64,000 nucleotides of DNA from Aquisediminimonas sp031376385 (lineage in GTDB: Bacteria > Pseudomonadota > Alphaproteobacteria > Sphingomonadales > Sphingomonadaceae): the NCBI GenBank assembly GCA_031376385.1, contig JANMDQ010000028.1:65088-129087 (forward strand), read 5' to 3'. The notes below the pieces were generated by a model. It was given only the letters and a program-made list of their open reading frames with translations. It did no database searches and was not told the DNA's origin. Position 1 is the first letter of the stretch. Every line of letters begins with the position of its first letter. Below are positions 50,167 through 58,922 of this stretch, piece by piece. A program made the position numbers and the translations under genes.

Positions 50167-50709
50167 CTATCCCGCTCGGCAGTCCTCAACGACGCGCGCG
50201 ATTTCGGGCCAGCTTGGCACAATCAAATCAGGAGTGCCTTTGATCTGCACGACGAACTTCCCGCGACTATAGGCCATCATGTCCAGCTGTGGATCATTGG
50301 CCACCAGTTCTGCGGCGACCAGTGGAGGTGTGCCGCCGGTGTTGGCCGCAGGGAAGGTTTTGAGGCCTGATGTGGCGCGGATTGTCATTTTCCCGGTCTC
50401 GCCTGCAGCAAACTGGCCGCTGTGGGTCAGATAGACGCGCTTTGCCGAAATATCGCAGCGAACCGCGAACAGCGCGTCTGCGTCTTTTGGGCCGAACAAT
50501 GCAATCGAACCGCGCCTATCCTGTCGGTAAACCCAATCGCCCGGGCTTGCTGGATTATCCTCCCAACTGCTCGTCGGTGGTACATGAGGTGCTGGTTTTG
50601 GTGCAGACGGGGGAGCGGCCACGGGTTGCGGCGGAGGAGGCGACGGGGCCTCTCGCGTGGAACAAGCGCTTAGAATTGCGCAGAGGAGGGGCGTGACGCG
50701 TGACTTCAT
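50167..50709 (-). CDS. Lipoprotein of unknown function
   Basis: 180 aa with a lipoprotein signal (lipobox LSAC near residue 16), then a Pro/Ala-rich linker (about 20-50), then one globular domain with a disulfide-compatible Cys pair (VRCDIS, VEDCRAG). I see no catalytic motif. It is anchored to a membrane facing the periplasm. Ends 112 bases before the micro-ORF in the same direction; the TonB receptor gene upstream reads towards it and ends at a hairpin. Confidence 0.75.
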   Translation of the reverse strand: MKSRVTPLLCAILSACSTREAPSPPPPQPVAAPPSAPKPAPHVPPTSSWEDNPASPGDWVYRQDRRGSIALFGPKDADALFAVRCDISAKRVYLTHSGQFAAGETGKMTIRATSGLKTFPAANTGGTPPLVAAELVANDPQLDMMAYSRGKFVVQIKGTPDLIVPSWPEIARVVEDCRAG

Positions 50710-50744
50710 ACACGCGTTATGGACGGTTGGGGTGGTGATCTCAA

Positions 50745-50783
50745 CCCCATCCCCGTTCGAACCGAGCCCGAACGGGGATGGGG
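50745..50783. terminator. Long perfect hairpin after the TonB receptor gene
   Basis: CCCCATCCCCGTTC (50745-50758) pairs with GAACGGGGATGGGG (50770-50783), a 14-bp perfect stem with an 11-base loop. No T-tract; probably a REP-type element that also limits read-through. Confidence 0.6.
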
Positions 50784-50798
50784 TGGTATCAAGAGGTT

Positions 50799-53306
50799 CT
50801 AAAACTTATACCCTGCCTCAACCCCGATGATCCGGCGCGCGCCGGGCGAGATGAAAGATCCGCCAAATTCGATAGCTGGAATCGCCTCGTTGATATATTT
50901 TTTGTCGAACAGGTTTTCGGCAAAGACTGATAGTTTCCAGCTTTCGCCTTCTACGCCAATGCGGCCATTGAAGACGCCGTAACTGTCACGCCGCGCAATG
51001 CCGTAGCGGGCGTTGCCGACCACGGCGGGAAGCGCCAGCGCAGAGATCGGCAGCAAGCCGCTAAACAAGGTTGGCCGCTCCTGATCCTGCACGGTGTGGA
51101 ACCATGTTGGCCCCGTGATCCGGTAATCACCGCGTGCGATCAGTTTGATTCCGTCCGTAATACCCGTATCAAATTGCGCACCGACGTTGATCGTGTAATC
51201 TGCCGTATAGGGAGATTTATTGCCGACTGTGTAGGGGCGGCTGCTGTTCTTCTTGATCTTGCTGTCAGTCACATTGACCGAACCAAAGACGCTAAACCCA
51301 TCAACGACCTTCGCGTTCACGTTCAATTCCGCGCCCAGCACAGACACCCGGTCAATGTTGGATACGGTGCGGAGAAGGCCAAAGCTGCCGACGAAAAATT
51401 CGAAGAACTGCATGTCCTTGATCCGAGTTGCATAGCCCGCAAGGTCAAAGGTGACGCGCTTGTCGAACAGAGAACTTTTCACGCCAACTTCAAAGGCGCT
51501 CGAGACTTCCTTGTCATATTGATCGGGGATCGAGACGCCTGCACCGATGAATAGGTTGAAGTTGTTGTTGATGATCGTTGACGAACCCTGATTGTTGAAG
51601 CCGCCCGATTTGAAGCCGATGCCCCAGTTGGCGTAGATGTTCGTTGCATCGTTCGGACGCCAGCTGAGGCTAACCTTGGGCTGGATTTGTTTGAAGCTTT
51701 TTGATTTGGGCGTGAACGCGCCAAAGGCCTGGCCAGGGTTGATCGGGCCGCCTGTGAACGGGTCTGTCGCGGTGGGCACCAGGCTGGATGTGCTGCGGTC
51801 TTCAATGTCATAGCGCAGCGCTAGACCAAGCTTGAGCTGATCTGACGCTTCATAATCCGCCGCACCGAACACCGCATAAACATTGGTGTTGAAATCGTCG
51901 GCGAGCAATAGCGAGGTCGGGTTCGCCGTGCCGGGCGCATTGTAGAGATTGCGGATCACGCCCGCACCGGTGTCTGCGCCAAGGCTGACGCCGACTTGCC
52001 GGTCAATATGCAGGAAATAGCCGCCAATCTGCCAGCTGAGCGCGCCATCACTGTCTGACGCTAGCCGAATTTCGGCGCTGAAATCCTTTTGATCGCGAGT
52101 CTGATACTGGGTGCCATCGCAAGTGGTTGGCGAATAGGGGCCGAAGGTTGAACCGTTTGCTGGCGCGAAAATGAACGGCACGGGGATCGCGCCAATGCCG
52201 CCGGGTTGGTTCACCGGAAAGCCTCTGAGTGCCGCAGTTGACGCAAAACAAGAATTGACCGCCGCCGCTCCAGACGGTTGAGCTGCTGAAATATAGCGCG
52301 CGAAATCGGCCGAGGTGCCGTCGGCAACAAGGCTCTGATTTACATTGGAATAAAGCATCCAGGCCGTCAGTTTCGTTGATCCGAAATCATGATCAATCTT
52401 GAACGATCCATCGAATGATTTTTGATCATTGGTCGGGCGGATATTGCCATAATAGCGGAATGGATGCTTGTTCACATCTTCGTTGAAGGCCGGGTTCACC
52501 CCAGCAAAATTGGGCAGGTGAAACGACGCGTTGAAATTGATCGATGCGCCGGACAGCTTGGCATAGCGCGCCTTGATATCAATTTCGGTATCATCGCCCA
52601 ACTGGCCGATGAAGCGGCCATCGACGGCAAACACTTCCTGATCATCTACGACCTTCTTGTTGAGCAAGAGATTGCGGTAAAATCCGTCTGTCGTCCGGTA
52701 ATAACCGGATAGCACAATACCTGCACTGTCGCTGATCGGCGTCGCGATATAGGCCGTCGCTTCGATTGTGTTTTCATTGGCGTAGCTGGCGCGGATGCCG
52801 CCTTCTAGCTCGTCTCCGGGCTTCAACGTTGAAACCACGATGGCACCGGCAGCGGCATTGCGGCCATAAATGGCACCTTGTGGGCCTTTCAGGATTTCAA
52901 TCTGGCGCAGTGTGCCTTGAACCTGGTTTAACTGCGCCGTGTTGGTTTTGAGGATGCCGTCCACCACAAGGGCAACGCTGCTTTCGGCGTCACGCGCGCC
53001 GTTGATGCCGCGGATGTTGATCTGCGTGTCGCCTGCCTCTGCTGTGCCGGTCACAATCGTCACGCCGGGCGTCAGTTGGGCAAAGCCTTGCGCATCATCT
53101 GCGCCGGTTTTCGCGAGCATATCAGCCGTGAGCACGGAGACCGAGGCGGGAACATCGATCAGCCGCTCGCTCTGGCGGCGGGCGGTGACGATGATTTCGC
53201 CACTTTCGGCTTCTTCCTCGGCCGCTGCCTCTTGGGCGAAAGCGGGCATTGCGGTTACAGCAAACGCGGCGATGCTGCTCAGTAACAATGTTTTGGTCGT
53301 GCGCAT
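50799..53306 (-). CDS. TonB-dependent outer-membrane receptor of the GntR-controlled cluster
   Basis: 835 aa from ATG 53306 (AGGGAGA upstream). Signal peptide ends PAFAQ. The segment GEIIVTARRQSERLIDVP is a TonB-box/plug start, LRQIEILKGPQGAIYGRNAAAG is the plug signature. The barrel ends in VEAGYKF. This IIVTARR-type family often takes up plant or aromatic compounds and other non-siderophore ligands in sphingomonads. It is last in a leftward operon with racemase-like and NTF2-like genes (29 bases after the last one), so it probably imports the cluster's substrate. Confidence 0.93.
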   Translation of the reverse strand: MRTTKTLLLSSIAAFAVTAMPAFAQEAAAEEEAESGEIIVTARRQSERLIDVPASVSVLTADMLAKTGADDAQGFAQLTPGVTIVTGTAEAGDTQINIRGINGARDAESSVALVVDGILKTNTAQLNQVQGTLRQIEILKGPQGAIYGRNAAAGAIVVSTLKPGDELEGGIRASYANENTIEATAYIATPISDSAGIVLSGYYRTTDGFYRNLLLNKKVVDDQEVFAVDGRFIGQLGDDTEIDIKARYAKLSGASINFNASFHLPNFAGVNPAFNEDVNKHPFRYYGNIRPTNDQKSFDGSFKIDHDFGSTKLTAWMLYSNVNQSLVADGTSADFARYISAAQPSGAAAVNSCFASTAALRGFPVNQPGGIGAIPVPFIFAPANGSTFGPYSPTTCDGTQYQTRDQKDFSAEIRLASDSDGALSWQIGGYFLHIDRQVGVSLGADTGAGVIRNLYNAPGTANPTSLLLADDFNTNVYAVFGAADYEASDQLKLGLALRYDIEDRSTSSLVPTATDPFTGGPINPGQAFGAFTPKSKSFKQIQPKVSLSWRPNDATNIYANWGIGFKSGGFNNQGSSTIINNNFNLFIGAGVSIPDQYDKEVSSAFEVGVKSSLFDKRVTFDLAGYATRIKDMQFFEFFVGSFGLLRTVSNIDRVSVLGAELNVNAKVVDGFSVFGSVNVTDSKIKKNSSRPYTVGNKSPYTADYTINVGAQFDTGITDGIKLIARGDYRITGPTWFHTVQDQERPTLFSGLLPISALALPAVVGNARYGIARRDSYGVFNGRIGVEGESWKLSVFAENLFDKKYINEAIPAIEFGGSFISPGARRIIGVEAGYKF

Positions 53307-53335
53307 GTTAAATCTCCCTGACTTTTGTATTGATT

Positions 53336-53734
53336 TCAAACTAGCGGGTTAGCCCCGCTCATATAAACAGTGACTTCCTGAAATTTTCCGTCCCGAACGC
53401 GCCAGAAATTGGTGTTGAACAGGCGCGTTACCTCTCCATCATGGCCGGTCAGCACGGCTTCGAACGACGCTGAGATGCGACCGTTTTTCTCATCAACGGT
53501 ACAGGTAAAATCTTTGTGAACGATGGTGGCATAGCTGCTGAAGAAATCATCGAACATACGGCCGATCTCTGCCTTGCCGCTGTGGCGGGTAAAGGCGGTC
53601 TGCACGCAAAATAGAGCTTCATCGTGGAAGCAGGCGAGCGCGGCGTCTTTGTTTTTCGCGTCGACATTGGCAAAATACTGCTTGATCGCCAGATCAATTA
53701 GTTGAGTGCGGGTCAGAGTGGGCTCATATTGCAT
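53336..53734 (-). CDS. NTF2-like (SnoaL/ketosteroid-isomerase-fold) protein, first of a tandem pair
   Basis: 132 aa. The cone-shaped NTF2 fold is suggested by KQYFANVDAKNKDAALACFHDEA and GKAEIGRMFDDFF, and the C-terminal strand VTVYMSGANPLV. Such proteins are isomerases, cyclases, hydratases or ligand-binding proteins. It is a paralogue of the next gene, with the same length and the same VTVYMSG ending. The start overlaps its partner's stop by one base (TGATG). Confidence 0.8.
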   Translation of the reverse strand: MQYEPTLTRTQLIDLAIKQYFANVDAKNKDAALACFHDEALFCVQTAFTRHSGKAEIGRMFDDFFSSYATIVHKDFTCTVDEKNGRISASFEAVLTGHDGEVTRLFNTNFWRVRDGKFQEVTVYMSGANPLV

Positions 53735-54168
53735 CAGGCGTCCCCTTCCTTCAGCAGATTATCGCCGCTCATATAAACAGTGACGCGATGAAACTTGTCG
53801 CCTTTCAAATAGAAGCGGTTGCAATTTTCATACCTCAGTTCATCCCCGCCGTTGGGCGTGATCAGCACTGTGAACTGCGAATTGACGGCATTGGTTTCGG
53901 GGTCTCCCGTGTGAACGAAATTGCCATGCCAAATTGAAGAGAAATCAGCGAAAAGCTTGGTGAACATCGCGCGGATCGCCGCCTTGCCGTTGTGCACTGT
54001 ATTCGACGTGGCTTCTGTCAGCACCGCGTCTTCCGTGAAGCAATCGAGCACCTGATCGAGTGCCTTATTATCAACGCCGTCGAAATAGCGCTTGGTCACG
54101 ATATCAATATAGTGAGGGTAGGGCAAAGCCACCTGTCCGGGGCAGCCTTCACTCCATTCAACCATCAT
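53734..54168 (-). CDS. NTF2-like (SnoaL/ketosteroid-isomerase-fold) protein, second of a tandem pair
   Basis: 144 aa. Matches the neighbour in IVTKRYFDGVDNKALDQVLDCF and GKAAIRAMFTKLF and ends VTVYMSGDNLLKEGDA. The gene duplication suggests a heterodimer or two related steps. Its ATG-ATG start overlaps the racemase-like gene stop (ATGA), indicating co-translation. Confidence 0.8.
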   Translation of the reverse strand: MMVEWSEGCPGQVALPYPHYIDIVTKRYFDGVDNKALDQVLDCFTEDAVLTEATSNTVHNGKAAIRAMFTKLFADFSSIWHGNFVHTGDPETNAVNSQFTVLITPNGGDELRYENCNRFYLKGDKFHRVTVYMSGDNLLKEGDA

Positions 54169-54917
54169 GCAGATCCTTTGCGGATGCCCGGGTCATTGCC
54201 GACTTCGGGGGAGCGGAAGGCTTTCTTGCTATGGGTCATCCCCAGCGTCACGAGCAGTTCAGCCTGTTTATACGCGATCAAGCCGGGGTTGATCACTGGA
54301 ATCGGCAAATTCGCGGCAAGCCACGTAGCGGATTGGTGCATTGTGGTGGAGCCAAGCACAATCACATCCGCGCCGTCATCCTTCATTGCTTTGGTTGCTT
54401 CGGCCTTCAATTTTTCAAAAATAACCTCTTCTTTACCCGCGAGCAATTCCGTCACATCGGGGCGGGTATTGATTGACCGGAGTGAGGCGCAGCGCTCCCA
54501 CAGGCCATACTCAGTCAGCGTTTTTTCATAGAGCGGGAACCATTCATCCCACATGGTCAACACGGTGAATTTCTTGCCCAGCATCATCGCCATGTGAAAT
54601 GCGCATTCGCCGGGCCCCACGACTGGGATAGAAAGGCGGGAGCGCAGCGGCCTCAGCCCTGAATCACTCACCGTATCTATCACAACGGCGGAATACCCTT
54701 CAGCTTCGGCATCAATCCCGGCCTGAAACACGGTCCAATCCATCAGCAATGTGTCATGATAACTGTCGCCAAGTGCCGCGCCCCAGCCAACAGCGGCAAA
54801 TTCCGGCTTGAAACCGGGCGCTATAAGATGCGCTGGCAATTGTTCCGCGCGATTGGCGACGCCAGCGTCGTCCATAGGGATGGGCACGATCACTTTGATG
54901 CGATGCTCAGACGACAT
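54165..54917 (-). CDS. Asp/Glu/hydantoin racemase-superfamily protein lacking both catalytic Cys
   Basis: 250 aa two-lobed fold of the Asp/Glu/hydantoin racemase and maleate-isomerase superfamily. Landmarks are IPVVGPGECAFHMA and VIVLGST. Members normally use one Cys in each lobe; here the first position reads DTVSDSG (Thr82/Val83) and the second LGSTTM (Ser190). It could be a decarboxylase-like, isomerase-like or binding protein. ATG 54917 is chosen because upstream TTG 54968 lies inside the GntR operator. Confidence 0.75.
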   Translation of the reverse strand: MSSEHRIKVIVPIPMDDAGVANRAEQLPAHLIAPGFKPEFAAVGWGAALGDSYHDTLLMDWTVFQAGIDAEAEGYSAVVIDTVSDSGLRPLRSRLSIPVVGPGECAFHMAMMLGKKFTVLTMWDEWFPLYEKTLTEYGLWERCASLRSINTRPDVTELLAGKEEVIFEKLKAEATKAMKDDGADVIVLGSTTMHQSATWLAANLPIPVINPGLIAYKQAELLVTLGMTHSKKAFRSPEVGNDPGIRKGSA

Positions 54918-54958
54918 AACGCGGCTTGGCCTCCAGCAAGATTGCACTTTCGTCTCTA

Positions 54959-54968
54959 TTGTATACAA
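54959..54968. promoter_or_regulatory. GntR/FCD-type operator TTGTATACAA, between divergent genes
   Basis: TTGTATACAA at 54959-54968, a perfect 10-bp palindrome, sits 41 bases before the racemase-like start and 29 before the GntR start. FCD-subfamily GntR proteins commonly bind TTGTATACAA-like sites. An identical copy lies at 55663-55672. Confidence 0.8.
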
Positions 54969-54997
54969 AAGTGCAAAGTCAAGCCATTGGAAATGCT

Positions 54998-55660
54998 ATG
55001 TCACGTGCGTCAGACCGGGCCTACGCCCAAATCAGAAGCATGATCCTGTCCGGGGTGCTGCCGCCGGGTGAACAGATCCGCGAAGAGGCACTTGCTGACA
55101 CGTGCGGCGTGTCCCGTACCCCCGTTCGCGATGCGCTCCGCCGGTTGGAGGCGGACCTCTTCATAAGGCGCTCTGATACACAACGCAGCTTCGTTGCGGA
55201 TTGGTCAATCGATGACATCGAAGATGCTTTTGTGTTACGGACTATGCTGGAGGGCCATGCTGCGCGGCGGGCCGCAACGCGTGTGACCTGGGATCAGATC
55301 GAGCGGCTAAAAATCCACAACAAGGCGATCCAATCGGCCGTTGCGCCCACAGTGCCAGACATCCCAACGTTCCTGGATCACAATCGCCAGTTCCATACCA
55401 TCGTGATGGAAGCTGCGGCATCTCCGCGCCTTTCGAACATGCTAGGCCAGATCGTCGAACAGCCCGTCGTTTTGCGCACGGCCCTTCATTATGATCGGGA
55501 TAATCTCATCCGGTCTCTGCACGAACATGAGGAACTGGTGTTTGCTTTTGAGCGGCTGGATGGCGATTGGGCAGAAGCGGTGATGACGGCGCATATCCGC
55601 CGCGCGTTTCACGCTTATTCGGAGGCCCACCGATCTGGGCGCAATGAGTTGGCGGCTTGA
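54998..55660 (+). CDS. GntR-family transcriptional regulator, FCD subfamily
   Basis: 220 aa. A winged helix occupies about residues 10-75 (SMILSGVLPPGEQIREEALADT is in two parts; CGVSRTPVRDALRRLEAD is recognition helix region). A C-terminal FCD domain (about 80-215) has Asp/His ligands for metal in HNRQFHTIVMEAAASP and EHEELVFAF. It is likely a repressor released by a carboxylate or CoA-type ligand. ATG 54998 is preferred over the longer frame, which passes through the operator. It is divergent from the racemase-like operon. Confidence 0.9.
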   Translation: MSRASDRAYAQIRSMILSGVLPPGEQIREEALADTCGVSRTPVRDALRRLEADLFIRRSDTQRSFVADWSIDDIEDAFVLRTMLEGHAARRAATRVTWDQIERLKIHNKAIQSAVAPTVPDIPTFLDHNRQFHTIVMEAAASPRLSNMLGQIVEQPVVLRTALHYDRDNLIRSLHEHEELVFAFERLDGDWAEAVMTAHIRRAFHAYSEAHRSGRNELAA

Positions 55661-55662
55661 TT

Positions 55663-55672
55663 TTGTATACAA
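55663..55672. promoter_or_regulatory. Second GntR-type operator TTGTATACAA
   Basis: Identical palindrome to 54959-54968, three bases after the gntR stop and 20 bases before the GTG of the HMG-CoA-lyase-type gene. It probably controls the rightward catabolic operon. Confidence 0.75.
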
Positions 55673-55691
55673 ATATGCGAGAACGCGAGTC

Positions 55692-56609
55692 GTGAACCAG
55701 AACCGCTCCATTGAATTTGTCGAAGTCGGCCCGCGCGACGGCCTGCAAAATGAGCAGGTGTTGATTGCGACGTCTGACAAGCTTGACCTGATCGATCATG
55801 CGATTGCGGCAGGCGCGCGGCGGATAGAGGTCGCAAGCTTCGTCAACCCCAAGCGCGTGCCGCAAATGGCGGATGCGGAGGCCGTCTGCGCGGGGCTTCC
55901 GACACGCGATGACGTAACCTTCATTGGCCTTGTGATGAACGCGCGCGGGGCCGAACGGGCAATAGCGACGGGCCGCATTGATCAGCTAGGCGCAGTCTGC
56001 GTTTCCACAGATCAGTTTGCGACGGCCAATCAGGGGCAGACCAGCGCTGAGTCCGTAGACGTCGCCAAAGGCATCGTTGCAATGGCGAAGGACGCTGGCC
56101 TGACCGCCCAAGTCACCATCGCGGCGTCATTTGGTTGCCCGTTCGAAGGCGAAGTTGCCGAGGATCATGTCGTCGCAATGGCAATCTCGCTTGCCGAGGT
56201 CGGCCCCGCCGAAATCGCGCTGGCGGATACAATTGGTGTTGCGAACCCCGCCCATGTTGGCCGACTGGTGGCCAGAGTGAGGGAAGCCATCGCGCCCATC
56301 CCGGTGCGTGTTCATTTTCACAATACGCGCGGCACTGGCCTCGCCAATGTCTGGGCGGCGATTGAGGCGGGGGCATCAACTGTCGACGCGTCGATTGGCG
56401 GTCTGGGCGGCTGTCCGTTTGCGCCGGGGGCGGCGGGCAATGTGTGTAGCGAAGATGTCATCTATATGCTTGACCGCGCGGGCGTTGAAACAGGTATGAA
56501 TTTGGACCGGCTGATCGGGGCAAGCCTTTGGCTGGCGGGTGTGATGGATAAGCCTTTACCGGGAATGGTCGCGCGCGTGGCGCCCTTTCCAGGGGTGATC
56601 GCCGCTTAG
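55692..56609 (+). CDS. Hydroxymethylglutaryl-CoA lyase-type enzyme
   Basis: 305 aa TIM-barrel of the HMG-CoA lyase/DRE-type family. The N-terminal EVGPRDGLQNE holds the metal and catalytic Arg/Asp. GGLGGCPFAPGAAGNVCSED carries the catalytic Cys loop near residue 255. HFHNTRGTGLAN is the DRE barrel metal site. It cleaves a 3-hydroxy-3-methyl-type acyl-CoA, giving acetyl-CoA and an oxo compound; the exact substrate here may differ. GTG 55692 is chosen since the second operator precedes it; ATG 55644 would start inside gntR. Nineteen bases or fewer separate it from the next gene. Confidence 0.88.
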   Translation: MNQNRSIEFVEVGPRDGLQNEQVLIATSDKLDLIDHAIAAGARRIEVASFVNPKRVPQMADAEAVCAGLPTRDDVTFIGLVMNARGAERAIATGRIDQLGAVCVSTDQFATANQGQTSAESVDVAKGIVAMAKDAGLTAQVTIAASFGCPFEGEVAEDHVVAMAISLAEVGPAEIALADTIGVANPAHVGRLVARVREAIAPIPVRVHFHNTRGTGLANVWAAIEAGASTVDASIGGLGGCPFAPGAAGNVCSEDVIYMLDRAGVETGMNLDRLIGASLWLAGVMDKPLPGMVARVAPFPGVIAA

Positions 56610-56627
56610 TTTTAGGAGACGAAGAGC

Positions 56628-58676
56628 ATGGGTTACCGTTTGGGTGTTGATGTCGGGGGTACGTTTACCGACTTGCTGCTGTTCAACGAAGCGACAGGCG
56701 CGTGCTGGCGGCATAAGACGCCGTCGACGCCGCATGACAGTTCCGAAGGCATATTGAACGGCGTCACGGCCATTTGTGATGCGGCAGGCGTGGCGGCGAC
56801 GGAAATCGATTATTTGCTGCACGGGACAACTGTGGCGACCAACGCAGTGCTGGAAGGCAAAGGCGCGCGCGTTGGCCTGATCACGACCGAAGGCTATCGC
56901 CATATGATGCAAATCGCGCGCAGTTTCGTGCCCGGCGGTTTGGCCGCGTGGATCATTTGGCCAAAACCGCAGCCGCTCGCCGCACTTGAGGATACAGTCA
57001 CTGTCAAAGGCCGCATGGATGCTGCTGGCAATGAAGTGCGTCCGCTGGATGAGGCCGATGTGCGCGCGGCGCTCACGCAGCTTAAATCCCAAGGGGTAGA
57101 AGCCATCACCGTTTCCCTGATCAATGCCTATGTCAACGGCGCGCACGAAACGCGGATTGGGGAGCTGGCGCGTGAGATTATGCAGGAAATCCCCGTATCG
57201 CTCAGCCATGAAGTCCTGCCCGAAATGCAGGAATATGAGAGAACTTTGACGACTGTCGCCAACGCGGCGGTGCGGCCTGTGGTTAGCAAATATGTGTCCA
57301 ACCTGCGCAATAAGCTGGCGGTGGCTGGCATGGCGGGGAAGCTTTCTCTGCTCCGTTCTGACGGCGGGTTGATGTCAGCACAAAAAGCGGAGGAGCATCC
57401 AGTCAACATTTTGATGTCCGGTCCTGCAGGCGGCGTCACTGGCGCGCTTTGGGTGGCGAAAAATGCAGGTTTCAAGAATATCCTGACGCTGGATGTCGGC
57501 GGCACGTCCACTGATGTGGCGCTCATCGAGAATTTGGAGCCACGCCGGGCGCGCACAACTGAGGTCGGGCATTTGTCAGTGCGCGCGTCATCGCTGGATG
57601 TGAAGACGGTGGGCGCAGGCGGGGGGTCCATTGCCTATGTGCCAGAATTGACAGGCGCGCTGCGTGTGGGTCCACAATCGGCAGGCGCTGTTCCGGGGCC
57701 AGTGGCTTACGGCAAAGGCGGCGAATTGCCGACGGTGACGGATGCGAATGTTGTGTTGGGCTATTTGCCGGAAAATCTGCTTGGCGGCAGTTTCAAGCTC
57801 GACCGCGAAGGCGCGACGCGCGCGGTGCAGACGATTGCCGATGCGCTGAAGATTGATCTGATGGCCGCCGCGCGCGGGATCATCGATATTGTGAACGAGA
57901 ATATGTTCGGCGCGCTCCGAATGATTTCGGTGCAGCAGGGCTATGACCCGCGCCATTTCGCGTTGATGGGATTTGGCGGGGCAGGGCCACTGCATGTGAA
58001 TGCCGTTGCACGGTTGATGGGCAGTTGGCCCGCGATCTCCCCGGTTTCTCCGGGCGTATTATGCGCGCTGGGTGATGCAACCACGCGGATGCGGACGGAA
58101 ACAGCGCGGTCCTTCTCAAAGCTCGCGACGCAAACGCAAGCGGATGATCTGATCGGCATTCTGACTGAGATGGAGGCACAGATTCGCGCTGACCTCCGTG
58201 CGGACGGTGTCGCAGAAAGCGCGATTGAAACTGAATTTGAAGTTGATGTGCGCTATGCGGGGCAGGCGTTTGAGGTGCCGCTGACCATCACGATGGACCA
58301 GCTGCGCGAAGGGGGCATTGCCGCGATACTCGCCCGCTTTGATGCAGAGCATCACCGACTTTTCACTTTCAACATGGAAACGCCGCACGAAATCGTGAAC
58401 CTGCGCGCTGTGGCGCTGGGGCAATCGCTCAATCTGCCAGCGGCTGAATTGCCAAAGGGCAACGGCGATCCGATTGCCGCGAAAATGCGCGATCACGTCT
58501 TGTGGATGGATGGCCGCGAACAGGCAGCCGTCATCTATGACCGCGCACTGTTGAAACAAGGCGATATCATCGCTGGCCCGGCGATTGTTATCGAAATGGA
58601 TTCCACAACACTCATTGAAACTGGCTGCACGGCAATTGTCGATGCGGTTGGCAATATATTGATTTCGCTGTCGTGA
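56628..58676 (+). CDS. Hydantoinase/oxoprolinase subunit A (HyuA family)
   Basis: 682 aa actin-like ATPase subunit. Phosphate-1 motif DVGGTFTDLLLF and phosphate-2 LDVGGTSTDVALI; GAGGGSIAYV and MGFGGAGPLH are further landmarks. The A/B pair hydrolyses amides or lactams (N-methylhydantoin, 5-oxoproline, caprolactam) using ATP, or in relatives carboxylates acetone and acetophenone. GGAGACGAAGAGC before the ATG is a good ribosome-binding site. It is separated from hyuB by 246 bases of repeat-rich DNA. Confidence 0.92.
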   Translation: MGYRLGVDVGGTFTDLLLFNEATGACWRHKTPSTPHDSSEGILNGVTAICDAAGVAATEIDYLLHGTTVATNAVLEGKGARVGLITTEGYRHMMQIARSFVPGGLAAWIIWPKPQPLAALEDTVTVKGRMDAAGNEVRPLDEADVRAALTQLKSQGVEAITVSLINAYVNGAHETRIGELAREIMQEIPVSLSHEVLPEMQEYERTLTTVANAAVRPVVSKYVSNLRNKLAVAGMAGKLSLLRSDGGLMSAQKAEEHPVNILMSGPAGGVTGALWVAKNAGFKNILTLDVGGTSTDVALIENLEPRRARTTEVGHLSVRASSLDVKTVGAGGGSIAYVPELTGALRVGPQSAGAVPGPVAYGKGGELPTVTDANVVLGYLPENLLGGSFKLDREGATRAVQTIADALKIDLMAAARGIIDIVNENMFGALRMISVQQGYDPRHFALMGFGGAGPLHVNAVARLMGSWPAISPVSPGVLCALGDATTRMRTETARSFSKLATQTQADDLIGILTEMEAQIRADLRADGVAESAIETEFEVDVRYAGQAFEVPLTITMDQLREGGIAAILARFDAEHHRLFTFNMETPHEIVNLRAVALGQSLNLPAAELPKGNGDPIAAKMRDHVLWMDGREQAAVIYDRALLKQGDIIAGPAIVIEMDSTTLIETGCTAIVDAVGNILISLS

Positions 58677-58922
58677 TGGGTGCGCGCACAATCTTCTCCC
58701 CCCTTAAGGGGGAGAATAGAGTTGGCTTAGCGCACAAGCGCTTAGCAACTCTTAGAGAGGGGGAGCGAGCCCGCTACGCTGGGGGCATAGCTGCGCAGCG
58801 AGCGTTAGCTTTCCTCCATGCCCCACCGCTCACCCTCACCCAACTTCGCCTAGGCAATGAATTGCCAAGTCTTCGTATCCCTCTCCCGTCAAGGGAGAGG
58901 GGCAAGCATTGGAGCTAAGACC
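58677..58922. repeat. Repeat-rich spacer between hyuA and hyuB genes
   Basis: 246 bases, no gene. Palindromes: CTCCCCCCTTAAGGGGGAG (about 58694-58712), inverted pair GTTGGCTTAGCGC / GCGCTTAGCAAC with one bulge (about 58721-58752) and CCCTCTCCC-GTCA-AGGGAGAGGG (about 58879-58902). Looks like a non-coding repeat inserted into the operon. Confidence 0.7.
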
